From DHVE2 group archaeon (GTDB lineage Archaea > Thermoplasmatota > Thermoplasmata > Thermoplasmatales > Aciduliprofundaceae), in the NCBI GenBank assembly GCA_026993785.1, contig JALWRZ010000004.1, positions 1 to 64,000 on the forward strand: 64,000 bases of DNA. Reading direction: 5' to 3'. Both the position numbers and the translations under genes were made by a program. The notes under the pieces are model-generated. The model was not told where the DNA came from, did not search any database, and saw only the letters and a list, made by a program, of their open reading frames with translations. Shown here piece after piece: positions 1 to 9,593 of this stretch; positions within the stretch are counted from its first letter, which is position 1; each line of letters starts with the position of its first letter.

Positions 1-458
1 AATTCATCCGGCATCTTTATCTCGCACTTCTTTATCCACCACTTCCCTACTTTTGCATCAATGTGGTACCCATCTATCACATCCCCTCTATCTATACCAA
101 GTGCATCTGCCTGCTCAAAATTCCAGCCATCAACATCCACCAGCACATACTTCTCAGTCTCTCCCCTAACTTTGAAAAATGCCCCATTGTACCACACCCA
201 GTAGTAATCCCCCGGATATCTTTTTGGCAACTCTGGATTCTCTTGCTCTTCTGGCCATATTTTTTTCCTATAATGTAAAATTGGCATGCCTGTTGGATCC
301 TTTTCTGTGCTTACACTAACTTCAAATCTATGTTTTTCACCTTTTTCCTTAATCCGTGTCCACAACCGAATATATCTTTTTTTATCACACTCTTTATCTC
401 CACTATGTGGCCATCCATATCCATACCAGTATTCTCCTCTCCATTTGTATATCGGCAT
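1..458 (-). CDS. Trp/Tyr-rich small protein, candidate immunity protein (3' end off window)
   Basis: An open frame starts with ATG at 458 and runs off the left edge, giving at least 152 residues without a stop. It begins MPIYKWRGEYWYGYGW and stays rich in Trp, Tyr, Lys, Asp and Glu, with no signal peptide or membrane segment, so a soluble cytoplasmic protein is likely. The start lies only 6 bases after the stop of the large secreted protein at 465-3734, with a GGTGA ribosome binding site in the overlap of the two ends, so the pair is one transcript. I do not recognise the family. The place directly after a toxin-like gene suggests an immunity protein; that is inference from context only. Confidence 0.72.
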   Translation of the reverse strand, partial: MPIYKWRGEYWYGYGWPHSGDKECDKKRYIRLWTRIKEKGEKHRFEVSVSTEKDPTGMPILHYRKKIWPEEQENPELPKRYPGDYYWVWYNGAFFKVRGETEKYVLVDVDGWNFEQADALGIDRGDVIDGYHIDAKVGKWWIKKCEIKMPDE

Positions 459-464
459 TTTATT

Positions 465-3400
465 TCACCATCCTAAACTCACGTGCCCTTCTTTCGTTAT
501 AATTTTTATTCCCATTATTTCTATATCTTCCGGCATCTCTCCACTCTCAGTAGACCATTTCAAATAATACTCCGGCAATATCTCTCCGTTTTTCGTGGAT
601 ATGAATCCCGTTCCCGTGTAGGGCCAGTGCCATCTATCCTCCACAATCTTATAATGCCCTTCTGGTGTAAATATCTTCGGATTATCGCTCGTTTTCAGCT
701 CGATTATCACCCTTCCATCCGAACTGCCCGGTATGCGCAGCTCATCCATCACTCCTTCCACGCTATCACTATGTATGTCTTCCACCCTGAATATCCCTCT
801 TCCACTTCCAAATTCCTTTTTTCCATTGTACTCCAGATCCTTCAGTATGTTCCTTATCCTCTCCAGTTTCTCCTCTTTGCTCAAACTCCCGTCTCTTAGT
901 ATGCTCTTTATCTTGTTTAGGGTTTTACTATCCATATGTACTACTCTTCCAAACCCTTCATTTAACGGCTTCTTCTCCAGTATCTTATTCCATACCTTCT
1001 CCAGCATCTCCTTTACCTCTTCGTTCCCTTCTATCGCTTTGCGCGGCAATATCGCATAGAGATACACCTCATCACTCTTGTAACCACTCTCCCTTATTGC
1101 ATCCAGTATATGTGTCTTCGTATTCTTCTCCACAAGTTCTTTCTTTACCGCACTAATGGCACTCTTTAAAGTGTTCTCAAAATCGCTCTTCTTTGCTTCA
1201 TCTCCAACTAACCTATACCCCTTCTTTGCATCCTCAATATATTTTTTCAACGCTGCTCTACTTCCAAATGCTTTTATTAAATCTTCATCGTGCTCAAGGC
1301 CGTCCAAATATTTGTAAAAACTCACATGCTCATCGAATATCTCTTTCTCTTTGCCAGTATCTCCACCGGTATATTCTTCTTTTACATCTTCAAGAGCTAA
1401 TTCTATATCCTCAGAATCTGTTCCATCTTCCAGCTTCTTTGCAATATCCTTTATCATATTTTCCTCCCTGCTCACGCCATCCTTCCCGAACCACTGAGCA
1501 ACACGGTTCATCAACTCCTTGGTTTTTTCGGACATCTTGCCACTCTGCACTAATTCCTTCACCGCAGCTTTCAGCGCAGAACTCTTCTCCATCAACTTGC
1601 CCAGCGCTAGGGATTTTGCATCCCTTAGCAAGCTTTTCATCTTCTCTATGGTATTCGCTATCTTCCCAAATGCCTCTGCTAATTTGCTACCGCTGCTGCC
1701 CAGCTTCTCAATGAATTTACTGAGCCCCGTGGGAAAACCATCGGGCTGAATGGCCATGGCTACCACAAAACCTATGATCTCGCCCACCACAAACATGTTG
1801 AAACACTGCTGCCGCACTTCGTTCCTCTTCGTCGCATCGCTTATGTAACTTACAAGCGTGTTCACCTTGCTCTCTATCTCTTCCTTTATTCCGTCCAGCA
1901 CCGCCGTTATCGTGTTCATTACCCCGTTGCTCTTCAGCGCATTGATGAACGATTTTATCCCCTCTATAAACTTACCCGGATCCTTCACTATATCTATAAG
2001 CCCGCCAATGCTGTTGCTCCATAGACTCTCACCCAGCGCCCAGCCCAACGCTATTAAAGGCGCCAAATCTGGATATTTGGAGATGAGATTCTTAACCGCA
2101 TTTATTATGGCTCCTGAAACAAATTTGCTTATCTTGTTCCAGATACTCTTTAGATCCGTGTAAAGATCGTGACTGTAGGAAAAGGTTACCCTGTTTCCAT
2201 TAACATCTGTCACTATAACCTCTATTTTATTTCCGGCAACATAATCCCAGATATCATCCTTAACACTGGTATTTATCCAGGCACGCGAGGCATATACAAA
2301 GAAATTCTTAGTCTCTCTCACCTTGGAGCCAACATAATATTTCACAGTTATCTGAGCAACGCGGGAATTATCCTCCACATACAGATTCTTGATCCACCAC
2401 CTGTGATTTGATGCGTAAATGTGCGGCACATCCATCTTCGGCTTCTCATCATCTTTTATCGTTGGATAATCATCAAAGCTATCGAGAAGACCATCACCAT
2501 CGGTATCCACGCTCCGGGGATCGGTATCCATGTTCCACTCCTCAAAATCCGTTAACCCGTCGCCATCAGTATCTTCCTTTCTCGGGTCTGAGCTTACCCA
2601 CTTACCTTCGCTCCAAACATACCAGCCATGCACCTCCTCATAATCTGTGAGAGCATCTCCATCTGTATCTGCCTTTATTGGTGATGTGCCTAGGCTTTTC
2701 TCTTCCCTGTAATCACTTAGCCCGTCTCCATCCGTATCTCCATTTTGGGGATCCGTCTCTTCCCATTCTTCCTTGTCGGTTAACCCATCTCCATCTGTAT
2801 CCCTCGAATGGGGATCTGAGGTTACGTGCTTCGTATGCTTCTTGCCCTCCGCATCATACCATTCAATATCCCAGCCTGCCTCTTCTGTAGAATCGTAAAG
2901 TCCATCTCCATCACTGTCCTGCTCACCACCACCGCCACTATCGGGAATCGGCGGACGATGCGCAATTATTCCACCAGAGCTTATGTTTCCAGTTGCAGGT
3001 ATATGTATGTCCACCGTATGTGGATGCGTTTTCTCCAGAAATTGCAGAACTCGATATACGTTCTTCTCTAACTCCCAGTTGAACCCAAACTCCTTCTCTC
3101 CGTCATTCCACCCTATTAGTATATCTTGTCCGTCCGCAAAGCTCCTGTTTCCCTCTATCGTGCCATTGTAGATGATGCGCCTTCCATGCCCATCCCTGTA
3201 GGGTGCCCGAGTCTCTCCACTTCCATTGTCTATTATCTCAAAATGCCTTAGTTTTACACCCTCGTAACACCACGTGAGCCGATACTCCGTTGCACCTCTT
3301 ATTTTTAGCTTTAGCTGCGGATATAACGGCTTGTATAGCTTGAAATGCTTCTTCTGCCTGAACTCCAGTATGCCTCTTATCTTCAAACCCTTCTCCTTGT

Positions 3401-3734
3401 GCCTTAGCTTTACCTTTACAATGTGCCACTTCTTCCAATCCTTCTCCTTTATCTTTACTTTAAAGCTTACATTCTTCCATATTTCCCCTTTCTTTATCTC
3501 TAACTTCACATATCCCTTCTCTATCAGTACCTTGCCACTCTTCGCATCTTTGATTACAAAACTCCCGTCATCCTTAATATCTAAAATTATGCGCCCATTA
3601 TTGAACTCCCTGCCCTTGAAATAACCTTTCTTTACTTTTAAATCCTTACCTTGAATAGTTCCCAAGAAAACTCCACTTAACAGTAGAACTACTAGAACCA
3701 ATACTGCTATTTTTGTTATTAGTCCCACCTTCAT
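465..3734 (-). CDS. Large secreted Ca-binding repeat protein, polymorphic toxin-like
   Basis: 1089 residues. Residues 1-28 are a signal peptide or membrane anchor (KIAVLVLVVLLLSGVFLGTI). Residues about 30-260 are a Lys-rich region that looks beta-rich. Residues about 273-425 hold six thrombospondin type 3-like Ca-binding repeats (DTDGDGLTD and variants) with ExxGW/DP spacers. A hydrophobic stretch follows (MFVVGEIIGFVVAMAI), then long charged helices. The last 100 residues contain VIIELKTSDNP near residue 1011, which fits the E-x-K part of a PD-(D/E)xK nuclease, with VMDELRI upstream as a possible Asp. A stalk of Ca repeats, a hydrophobic segment, helices and a C-terminal catalytic-looking tip is the usual layout of polymorphic toxins. 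The toxin role is inferred. The start has a GGGTGGGT site and a TATA-like TTAAATA at 3777-3784. Confidence 0.8.
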   Translation of the reverse strand: MKVGLITKIAVLVLVVLLLSGVFLGTIQGKDLKVKKGYFKGREFNNGRIILDIKDDGSFVIKDAKSGKVLIEKGYVKLEIKKGEIWKNVSFKVKIKEKDWKKWHIVKVKLRHKEKGLKIRGILEFRQKKHFKLYKPLYPQLKLKIRGATEYRLTWCYEGVKLRHFEIIDNGSGETRAPYRDGHGRRIIYNGTIEGNRSFADGQDILIGWNDGEKEFGFNWELEKNVYRVLQFLEKTHPHTVDIHIPATGNISSGGIIAHRPPIPDSGGGGEQDSDGDGLYDSTEEAGWDIEWYDAEGKKHTKHVTSDPHSRDTDGDGLTDKEEWEETDPQNGDTDGDGLSDYREEKSLGTSPIKADTDGDALTDYEEVHGWYVWSEGKWVSSDPRKEDTDGDGLTDFEEWNMDTDPRSVDTDGDGLLDSFDDYPTIKDDEKPKMDVPHIYASNHRWWIKNLYVEDNSRVAQITVKYYVGSKVRETKNFFVYASRAWINTSVKDDIWDYVAGNKIEVIVTDVNGNRVTFSYSHDLYTDLKSIWNKISKFVSGAIINAVKNLISKYPDLAPLIALGWALGESLWSNSIGGLIDIVKDPGKFIEGIKSFINALKSNGVMNTITAVLDGIKEEIESKVNTLVSYISDATKRNEVRQQCFNMFVVGEIIGFVVAMAIQPDGFPTGLSKFIEKLGSSGSKLAEAFGKIANTIEKMKSLLRDAKSLALGKLMEKSSALKAAVKELVQSGKMSEKTKELMNRVAQWFGKDGVSREENMIKDIAKKLEDGTDSEDIELALEDVKEEYTGGDTGKEKEIFDEHVSFYKYLDGLEHDEDLIKAFGSRAALKKYIEDAKKGYRLVGDEAKKSDFENTLKSAISAVKKELVEKNTKTHILDAIRESGYKSDEVYLYAILPRKAIEGNEEVKEMLEKVWNKILEKKPLNEGFGRVVHMDSKTLNKIKSILRDGSLSKEEKLERIRNILKDLEYNGKKEFGSGRGIFRVEDIHSDSVEGVMDELRIPGSSDGRVIIELKTSDNPKIFTPEGHYKIVEDRWHWPYTGTGFISTKNGEILPEYYLKWSTESGEMPEDIEIMGIKIITKEGHVSLGW

Positions 3735-4043
3735 TTTTATTACCCACCCAAGTTTTTAGCTTTCATGATTTTTAGGTATTTAAGTGTTTTCTTTCTTATC
3801 TTCAAATTAATATTTTAACTCTTCATAAAAGAGAATATATAAGGAAAAGACTATTCCCTCCTCGCACACCATGCTTCTCCTCCAAAATAGGATTCTTAAT
3901 ACCAACAATTAGATTCGCCCCTGCACTCCCGCTAATCAGCTAAATATTGGACAAGTTGATTTTAATTTTTTGAAAATAAAAGAATGCATCCCCGTCCATT
4001 TTCTTCGACAAAATCCTTATAAGTCACACTCCCATGTTTCCGT
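3735..4043. other. 309-base AT-rich divergent intergenic region
   Basis: This gap holds the minus-strand promoter of the large secreted protein (TTAAATA-like box at 3777-3784) and the plus-strand promoter of nurA (TTATAAG at 4017-4023). A further plus-strand TATA-like box (ATATATAAGG, about 3835-3844) has no convincing gene after it, only a 13-codon frame from ATG 3871, so a small RNA is possible but unsupported. I see no repeat or tRNA. Confidence 0.5.
4011..4024 (+). promoter_or_regulatory. TATA box of nurA-herA
   Basis: CTTATAAG is centred about 24 bases before the ATG at 4044. That is close to archaeal TATA-to-start-of-transcription spacing, so the mRNA is probably leaderless. Confidence 0.6.
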
Positions 4044-5024
4044 ATGCTTGATATTCTCTCAAGGATTACCATAAGACCCGAGCCCAAGGATTATGGATTA
4101 CCTGCGATTAAGGATGCTCAGCCAGTGCCTCTGAGCGTGGATAATTTTCATGGGGTGGAGCCCCTCTACAATTTGAGTGTAGGCTTTGTGGACGGCGGAA
4201 ACAACTCCCTCTTTATCGCACCCGGCCAGGCGGTACACATGCTCCGCCTTTACTATTCCATATTTAAGGACGGAAAGAAGCAGGAGTTTGGAAGATACAC
4301 CTTCATATTAAATTCAAGAATCGATGTTAAGGATGAGTACTTTAATGTTGAAATATTTGATATAGATGGCAGCGGGATATTTCCCAATAGTATGAGGATA
4401 GGGATGGAAGAGATAGATGAGAGGGAGAAGATAAAGGGGATAGGTGCGTATCTCCGAAGAATTGGCGAGTGGCTTCTCATGGAGAGAATAGCAAATAAAG
4501 CAAATGTACTTGTAAGAGATGGCTCTCTCCAGACAGGGGAGAAGAGAGAATATGAATATGCGAATAGAGTTTTTGAGTCTCTTAATGGAATTCTGGTAGG
4601 CTTCTCCAAAACCTGCACTCTTCTTACCACCCGAGGCTATTCACTCACAGCTTCCGTGCATCATCTATCTTTAAAAGAAGGCGTTAAGGCGCCTTGGTAC
4701 TATCATCCAATTGCCAGAAACATATCCACCATAAAGGGGGACATGTTTATTGTGAAGCTCCATCCCTTCAGCGAGTATGTATTCCGTGTGGAAGTTTATC
4801 CTGAGGATGGGGCGGAAGAAGCTCTTGGCGCTCTTGTTCCCTATTCCAATGATCCAACATTTATAGGATATCCCTACGGGCTTATTGATGCCGATGTAAA
4901 TGCCCGCATAAGGGATGAGGAGGCGAAGATTTATAGAACCATGCTTTACAATTCCGCAGATGCCTTTTCCCGGATGGAGGCAAACTCCATCAATGCCCAT
5001 GACATAATAAGCGAGGTGAGATGA
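4044..5024 (+). CDS. nurA: NurA 5'-3' nuclease
   Basis: 326 residues. NurA is the nuclease partner of the HerA translocase in archaeal DNA end resection, where it works with Mre11-Rad50 to make 3' overhangs. The family's first acidic metal-binding motif is seen as GFVDGGNNS (residues 47-55, Asp50), and a second Asp lies in LVRDGSLQ (Asp159). The C-terminal IDADVNARI carries further acidic residues. The gene overlaps the herA start by four bases (ATGA), the usual nurA-herA coupling. There is no ribosome binding site, and the TATA box about 24 bases upstream points to a leaderless message. No mre11 or rad50 gene is next to it in this window. Confidence 0.92.
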   Translation: MLDILSRITIRPEPKDYGLPAIKDAQPVPLSVDNFHGVEPLYNLSVGFVDGGNNSLFIAPGQAVHMLRLYYSIFKDGKKQEFGRYTFILNSRIDVKDEYFNVEIFDIDGSGIFPNSMRIGMEEIDEREKIKGIGAYLRRIGEWLLMERIANKANVLVRDGSLQTGEKREYEYANRVFESLNGILVGFSKTCTLLTTRGYSLTASVHHLSLKEGVKAPWYYHPIARNISTIKGDMFIVKLHPFSEYVFRVEVYPEDGAEEALGALVPYSNDPTFIGYPYGLIDADVNARIRDEEAKIYRTMLYNSADAFSRMEANSINAHDIISEVR

Positions 5025-6538
5025 TGGTTGGTCAAATAATTGGAGGAAGCTATGGAGAGATATGGATAAGGCAGAAAAGTGGTGAGCGTATAGAGCTTGG
5101 GGATTTGCTTGTGGCTGATGACATACTTCTCCAGGTATTTGATATGGAATACGGTAGCCTTCTTGAGCATGATGACCTGGCCAGGATAAGCGGGATGCAA
5201 CTGGAAGGCTACGGAACCACGGAAATTCATGAAAAAGATGTCCGTAACTACATTATGGTGAAAGCCAAGCCTCTCTTCAATTTAAAAACTAAGAGCATAC
5301 CCAAGCATTTGCCATCCTTCTTCCAGGTTCTGCGAAGGGCCTCTCCACAGGATTTCGAGTTTCTGGAAAAGCCCGATAACGCGATATATCTTGGCAAGAT
5401 AAGAAGTGGCTCCAAGATTCTGGATGTTCCTGTGTACATAAATGGAAGGGAGGTATTGACTCACCATATTTTAATTCCTGCCACCACTGGACGGGGGAAG
5501 AGCAACCTGGTGAAGGTTATTCTGTGGAATCTTGTGGGAAAGGGATACGCCGGTGTGCTTGTTCTTGATGCGCATAATGAATATTACTCCTATCGCAGGA
5601 GCGGAGAGAATTACGGCTTGAAATATCATCCACAAGCCAAGGGTAATGTAATATACTATTCCGTAACTCCACCTCCCGGAGAAAGAAGTTTACGGATTAA
5701 CATAAAGAATGTGAGACCCTGGCATCTCAAGGAAATCGTAGAATTTTCGCCTGCGCAGGAAGATGCCCTTTATCTCTTCTATAAAGAATACGAGGAGCAC
5801 TGGATAGAAGCGATACTTACAAGCGATGCGGAAAGCATAGATATACGGGGAGTAAGACCGGATACTTTGGCATCTCTGCAGCGAAAAATAAAAGTGGCGC
5901 TGGAGATAGATGTCAATAAAAAAGGTGAGATATTCGAAAGGGGTCGGGTATTTTCAGTCACAGAGGGAATGAGGACCGTAAAGGATATCTGTGATTTCCT
6001 GGAGGAGGGTAAAATAGTTATTCTGGACACCTCCTCACTCTCACAGAATATAGAGTTGCTCATTTCCGGAATGATTATGAATGAGATATTCTCGAGATAC
6101 AAGGGATACAAGGAGAGTGGGAAGCTGGAAGATAAACCGGTGATATCCGTGGTGATTGAAGAGGCACCTCGAGTTCTCGGAGAGGGGAAAAGCAATATAT
6201 TTGGCACCATAGCCCGCGAGGGAAGGAAGTTCCATATCGGGATAATTGCCATAACACAGCTTTCTTCAATGATACCAAGAGAGATTTTGGCGAATCTCAA
6301 CACCAAGATAATACTGGGAAATGAGATGAGCAGCGAGAGAAAGGCCATAATAAGCTCTGCTGCCCAGGATCTCAGCAAGGACGATAAGATGATTGCCTCC
6401 CTCGATAAAGGGGAAGCGATAATAAGCAGCATATTCACCAAATTCGCCATACCAATCCACATTGATTCCTTTGAAGAGCTGGTGGATAAAGAGAGAGAGC
6501 GGAAAAAAGAGAGAAATAGCCTATTTTTATTTCAATGA
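5021..6538 (+). CDS. herA: HerA DNA translocase (bipolar ATPase)
   Basis: 505 residues, usual for HerA. It is a hexameric ATPase that pumps DNA and drives the NurA nuclease during double-strand break resection. Residues 1-90 form the beta-barrel (HAS-barrel) region. The Walker A motif is ATTGRGKSN (154-162) and the Walker B-like strand [11 protein letters not shown] follows at about 176-186. [13 protein letters not shown] (about 380) and [21 protein letters not shown] are typical of the HerA/FtsK core with its sensor and arginine-finger region. The ATG at 5021 overlaps the nurA stop. The next gene is on the other strand, so nurA-herA is a two-gene operon. Confidence 0.94.
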   Translation: MMVGQIIGGSYGEIWIRQKSGERIELGDLLVADDILLQVFDMEYGSLLEHDDLARISGMQLEGYGTTEIHEKDVRNYIMVKAKPLFNLKTKSIPKHLPSFFQVLRRASPQDFEFLEKPDNAIYLGKIRSGSKILDVPVYINGREVLTHHILIPATTGRGKSNLVKVILWNLVGKGYAGVLVLDAHNEYYSYRRSGENYGLKYHPQAKGNVIYYSVTPPPGERSLRINIKNVRPWHLKEIVEFSPAQEDALYLFYKEYEEHWIEAILTSDAESIDIRGVRPDTLASLQRKIKVALEIDVNKKGEIFERGRVFSVTEGMRTVKDICDFLEEGKIVILDTSSLSQNIELLISGMIMNEIFSRYKGYKESGKLEDKPVISVVIEEAPRVLGEGKSNIFGTIAREGRKFHIGIIAITQLSSMIPREILANLNTKIILGNEMSSERKAIISSAAQDLSKDDKMIASLDKGEAIISSIFTKFAIPIHIDSFEELVDKERERKKERNSLFLFQ

Positions 6539-6540
6539 GA

Positions 6541-7569
6541 TTATCCCACCAGTGCATAGGAAAAACCGAGTTTTTTCACCATTTTTTCAACTTCTCGCAT
6601 CTCCGAATAATTAAGTTTGCGATTTATCTCAGGGTAATGTGATGCCCTGTAATAGGGTTGATATTGAAACATCACATTAACCCTTACCTGGGTGCCCAGA
6701 TTTTCTCTGATCCACCTTAAAACTCGGCGGGTATTCTCTAGATTATTTGGAATTACGAGGTGCCTTATTAGAAGCTCTGCCCCTTGATGCGCAGTCACTA
6801 TTTTGAAATTTCGCGTTATCACATCCCAATATTGAGGTGCGGTAGAGTATTTACGACCTAATGAGTTGCTGCTCCATTTAAAATCTCCAAGATATATATC
6901 CACAATACCATTCAGCAATTCTAAGGCTTCCAAACTCATATACATATTGGAGTTCCAGATCACGGGAATCGGTGTCTCAAGATAAGTTAGCACCTTCAAA
7001 ATGTATGGTAGATTGGGAGTGGGCTCCCCACCCACAAAATTTACATTTCTGGCACCGTTTAAAAATGCCTCTTCTATAATCCTAGCCATTTTTTGAGGAA
7101 ATATGAATATCCCAACGCTTCTCTGACTTATATCCCAGTTCTGGCAGAATACACATCGGAAATTGCAGCCTGAGAAAAATACGGTGAAGGAAGGTACAAG
7201 CTCGGGCTCTTCCCCGAGATGTATGAAGTAGCTGGCTATCTTGCTATCCTTGACCCTGCAATAGCCCATTTCCTCTTTCCTATTAATTCCGCATTTGAAT
7301 TCGCAGAGTTCGCATCTTTCCATCATCTTTTCTGCAATGACAGCTTTGAGCTCCAGCAGATTTTTCTTTCCATCGCCCTCTTTCCTTTTTTTCAATCGCA
7401 CCATAGCTTCTCTATGAATCTTCCACAGTTCCTGCAGTTCCATCTCCTCTCGAAAATCAATTTTGAGCTTCTTTGCCTTAATGAAATTTGGTAGCTCTTT
7501 ACCCTCAAGGATTCGAAAGTAGCGAGGCAGGGATTTTCTTGCCTTATCAAGCTCGAAATCATAGAGCAT
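6541..7569 (-). CDS. Radical SAM protein, PflX-like
   Basis: 342 residues. The radical SAM cluster motif is CNFRCVFCQN (Cys135, Cys139, Cys142), followed by the glycine-rich VGGEPTPN, as in the pyruvate formate-lyase activase-like family (COG1313, PflX). An N-terminal Cys group, CELCEFKCGINRKEEMGYC (Cys86-Cys104), is also typical of PflX and may bind a second metal or cluster. The substrate of this family is not known. It ends two bases from the convergent herA stop and has its own promoter region, shared divergently with kbl. Homology is confident; the function is open. Confidence 0.85.
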   Translation of the reverse strand: MLYDFELDKARKSLPRYFRILEGKELPNFIKAKKLKIDFREEMELQELWKIHREAMVRLKKRKEGDGKKNLLELKAVIAEKMMERCELCEFKCGINRKEEMGYCRVKDSKIASYFIHLGEEPELVPSFTVFFSGCNFRCVFCQNWDISQRSVGIFIFPQKMARIIEEAFLNGARNVNFVGGEPTPNLPYILKVLTYLETPIPVIWNSNMYMSLEALELLNGIVDIYLGDFKWSSNSLGRKYSTAPQYWDVITRNFKIVTAHQGAELLIRHLVIPNNLENTRRVLRWIRENLGTQVRVNVMFQYQPYYRASHYPEINRKLNYSEMREVEKMVKKLGFSYALVG

Positions 7570-7668
7570 TGGATAATAATTTGAGCTGTGGAATATAAAC
7601 TTTAACCAGCAATGGAGGGAAAGGAAAAATCTTTAATTCCATAATTCCATATCTGGGTCGGTGATAAT

Positions 7669-8847
7669 ATGACAGAGAAAACATTACATTTGAAAAAGAT
7701 GCTTGAAGAGATGAGAGAGCGAGGTGAGACCTGGGAGCTTCTGAGACTTTTTGGGCCATCCACCAATCGTGTAATCGTGGAGGGAAAGGAGGCTGTTATG
7801 CTTGCATCCAACAATTATCTTGATCTCGCTAATGACCCCCGCTTAAAGGAGGCAGCAAAGGAAGCTATCGAGAAATACGGCTGGGGTGCAGGTAGCGATT
7901 GGAGCATCGCAGGCTACACGGATCTCCAGGAAAAGCTCCATAAGAAGATTGCAGAATTCAAGGAGACAGAAGCCGGATTGGCATTTCAGACAGGTTTTGC
8001 AACCAACGCGGGTACTCTTGCAAAAATTGTGGGTAAGGGCGACGTGGTTCTGAGCGATGAGCTGAACCACGGAAGCATAATAGATGGGATACGACTGTCC
8101 CGCGCGGATAAGGTGATTTACAAGCATCTGGATATGGGTGACCTTGAGGACAAACTTAGGCAGGTGCACGATAAATACGAGCATATCCTCATCGTAACCG
8201 ATGGTGTATTCAGCATGGATGGTGACATAGCGCCCATGGATGAGATAGTGAAGCTGGCGGATGAGTACGGAGCTATGACCTATGTGGATGATTCCCACGG
8301 AGAAGGGGTCCTTGGAGAAGGGCGCGGCATAGGACATCATTTTGGCGTGCAGAAGAAGATTGATTTTCAGATGGGTACTTTCTCCAAGGCCCTGGGTTCT
8401 ATGGGCGGTATGCTGGCCGGAGATGAGTATGTAATAGAATACGTGTACAACACTGCAAGAACCTGGCTGCTCAGCGCCGCTTATCCCCCCGCAGTTACCG
8501 CGGCGAATATAAAATCCCTGGAAATCGTGATGACGGAAAAGGATAGGGTACAGCGCCTCTGGGATAATCGGAATTATTTCAAGAAAGAGCTCGAATCTCT
8601 GGGCTTTGATACCTGGAAGAGCCAGACCCCCATAATACCCGTGATGGTTCGCGATTCCAAGAAGGCGAAGCAGCTGGGACATATGCTCTTCGAAAATGGA
8701 GTATTCGCCCTACCTATTGTGTTCCCCATGGTTCCAAGGGGGCTTGAGAGAATAAGAAACCAGGTAAGTGCAGGTCATACCAAGGAGGATTTGGATTACG
8801 CCCTGAATGTATATGAGAAGGCGGGCAAGAAGCTGGGATTGATTTAA
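7669..8847 (+). CDS. kbl: 2-amino-3-ketobutyrate CoA ligase / glycine C-acetyltransferase family
   Basis: 392 residues, the normal length for alpha-oxoamine synthases. This PLP enzyme family joins glycine and acetyl-CoA, or cleaves 2-amino-3-ketobutyrate, in threonine breakdown. Visible landmarks are SNNYLDLANDPRL, YGWGAGSDWSIAGY, the cofactor-binding Asp in MTYVDDSHGEGVLG, and the PLP lysine in GTFSKALGSMGG. ATG 7669 follows a GGTGATAAT ribosome binding site. No threonine dehydrogenase lies next to it. Related serine palmitoyltransferase or 8-amino-7-oxononanoate synthase activity cannot be excluded from sequence alone; the GSxWSIxGY and GTFSKAL forms favour KBL. Confidence 0.85.
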   Translation: MTEKTLHLKKMLEEMRERGETWELLRLFGPSTNRVIVEGKEAVMLASNNYLDLANDPRLKEAAKEAIEKYGWGAGSDWSIAGYTDLQEKLHKKIAEFKETEAGLAFQTGFATNAGTLAKIVGKGDVVLSDELNHGSIIDGIRLSRADKVIYKHLDMGDLEDKLRQVHDKYEHILIVTDGVFSMDGDIAPMDEIVKLADEYGAMTYVDDSHGEGVLGEGRGIGHHFGVQKKIDFQMGTFSKALGSMGGMLAGDEYVIEYVYNTARTWLLSAAYPPAVTAANIKSLEIVMTEKDRVQRLWDNRNYFKKELESLGFDTWKSQTPIIPVMVRDSKKAKQLGHMLFENGVFALPIVFPMVPRGLERIRNQVSAGHTKEDLDYALNVYEKAGKKLGLI

Positions 8848-9593
8848 ATAGACTCTATAAACTCTCCCACCCTTTTACCTTCCCTTTTTGCCATTTTTTT
8901 AATCATATTCCATATACCACTCCCATACTGAGCCGCCTTTTTCTCTCTCTCAATTATAGGAGGAGGTACATCAAGCAACCGACCTGCTTCCCTCAATATG
9001 ATTTTTCTTCTTCCCCCAGCAACCCTGAATTGGAGCGGGAGGCTCTGGGCAAATTCGATAATTTCTTTTTTTAAATATGGTGCAACGAGCTCCTTCCTCA
9101 ATTCTTCCACAATGCGTTTCTCCCGGGGAAAGGTTCTCTCAACTACACGCTTTAGATCCTCCTCCATTAGCTCCGGGGAATCGAGATATTTATGATAACC
9201 GCCAAAGAGCTCATCCGCGCCCTGTCCGGTCACAATTATTCTCTCCGAAGAGTTCTTGGCAACAAAATATAGGGGGAGCTCGAAACCTATCTCCAGAGGG
9301 GTTATGCTTCCATCTATCTCCTTTAAGAATCTTATACCCTCCAAAATTCCCTTCTCATCCACGTATATGAATTTCAGGGATACTCCCAGTAAAGCTGCGG
9401 CTTCCTTTGCGTTCACCATATCCTTGCTATTAGGTAACCCTGCTGTATATGCAGTTATACGCTTATTCCTTAAAACCCATGCCAGTATCCCGCTATCCAA
9501 CCCTCCTGACAATGCAAGAGCAACCTCTTCTAAATCTTTTACCGCCTCGGATATAAGCCTGGCAAGCTTTTCAGCTTCTCTCTTCATAGGCAT
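8844..9593 (-). CDS. Asparagine synthase-like PP-loop ATPase lacking a glutaminase domain
   Basis: 249 residues. The ATP-pyrophosphatase P-loop is ALSGGLDSGILAW (about residues 23-35), and GQGADELFGGYHKY is the typical second motif of asparagine synthase C-terminal domains. The N-terminal glutamine amidotransferase half, with its Cys2 nucleophile, is absent, so it would use free ammonia or a different substrate. Its start lies 23 bases inside the 3' end of glyS, so it is translationally coupled to the glycyl-tRNA synthetase. Its 3' end overlaps the convergent kbl end by four bases. The exact product is uncertain. Confidence 0.82.
   Translation of the reverse strand: MPMKREAEKLARLISEAVKDLEEVALALSGGLDSGILAWVLRNKRITAYTAGLPNSKDMVNAKEAAALLGVSLKFIYVDEKGILEGIRFLKEIDGSITPLEIGFELPLYFVAKNSSERIIVTGQGADELFGGYHKYLDSPELMEEDLKRVVERTFPREKRIVEELRKELVAPYLKKEIIEFAQSLPLQFRVAGGRRKIILREAGRLLDVPPPIIEREKKAAQYGSGIWNMIKKMAKREGKRVGEFIESI

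Noticed and set aside
2460-2920. Regularly spaced near-identical segments that resemble a CRISPR or tandem repeat array
   Set aside because: They are the codons of the DxDGDGxxD Ca-binding repeats in frame within one long gene, with irregular spacers and no direct-repeat identity at the level of a CRISPR array.
5779-6462. 227-codon minus-strand open frame
   Set aside because: It is the antisense of herA, has low-complexity Ser/Ile-rich content, and no promoter or ribosome site; herA explains the region.
7843-8682. 279-codon minus-strand open frame
   Set aside because: It lies wholly antisense to kbl, which has all catalytic motifs; the product has no recognisable domain.
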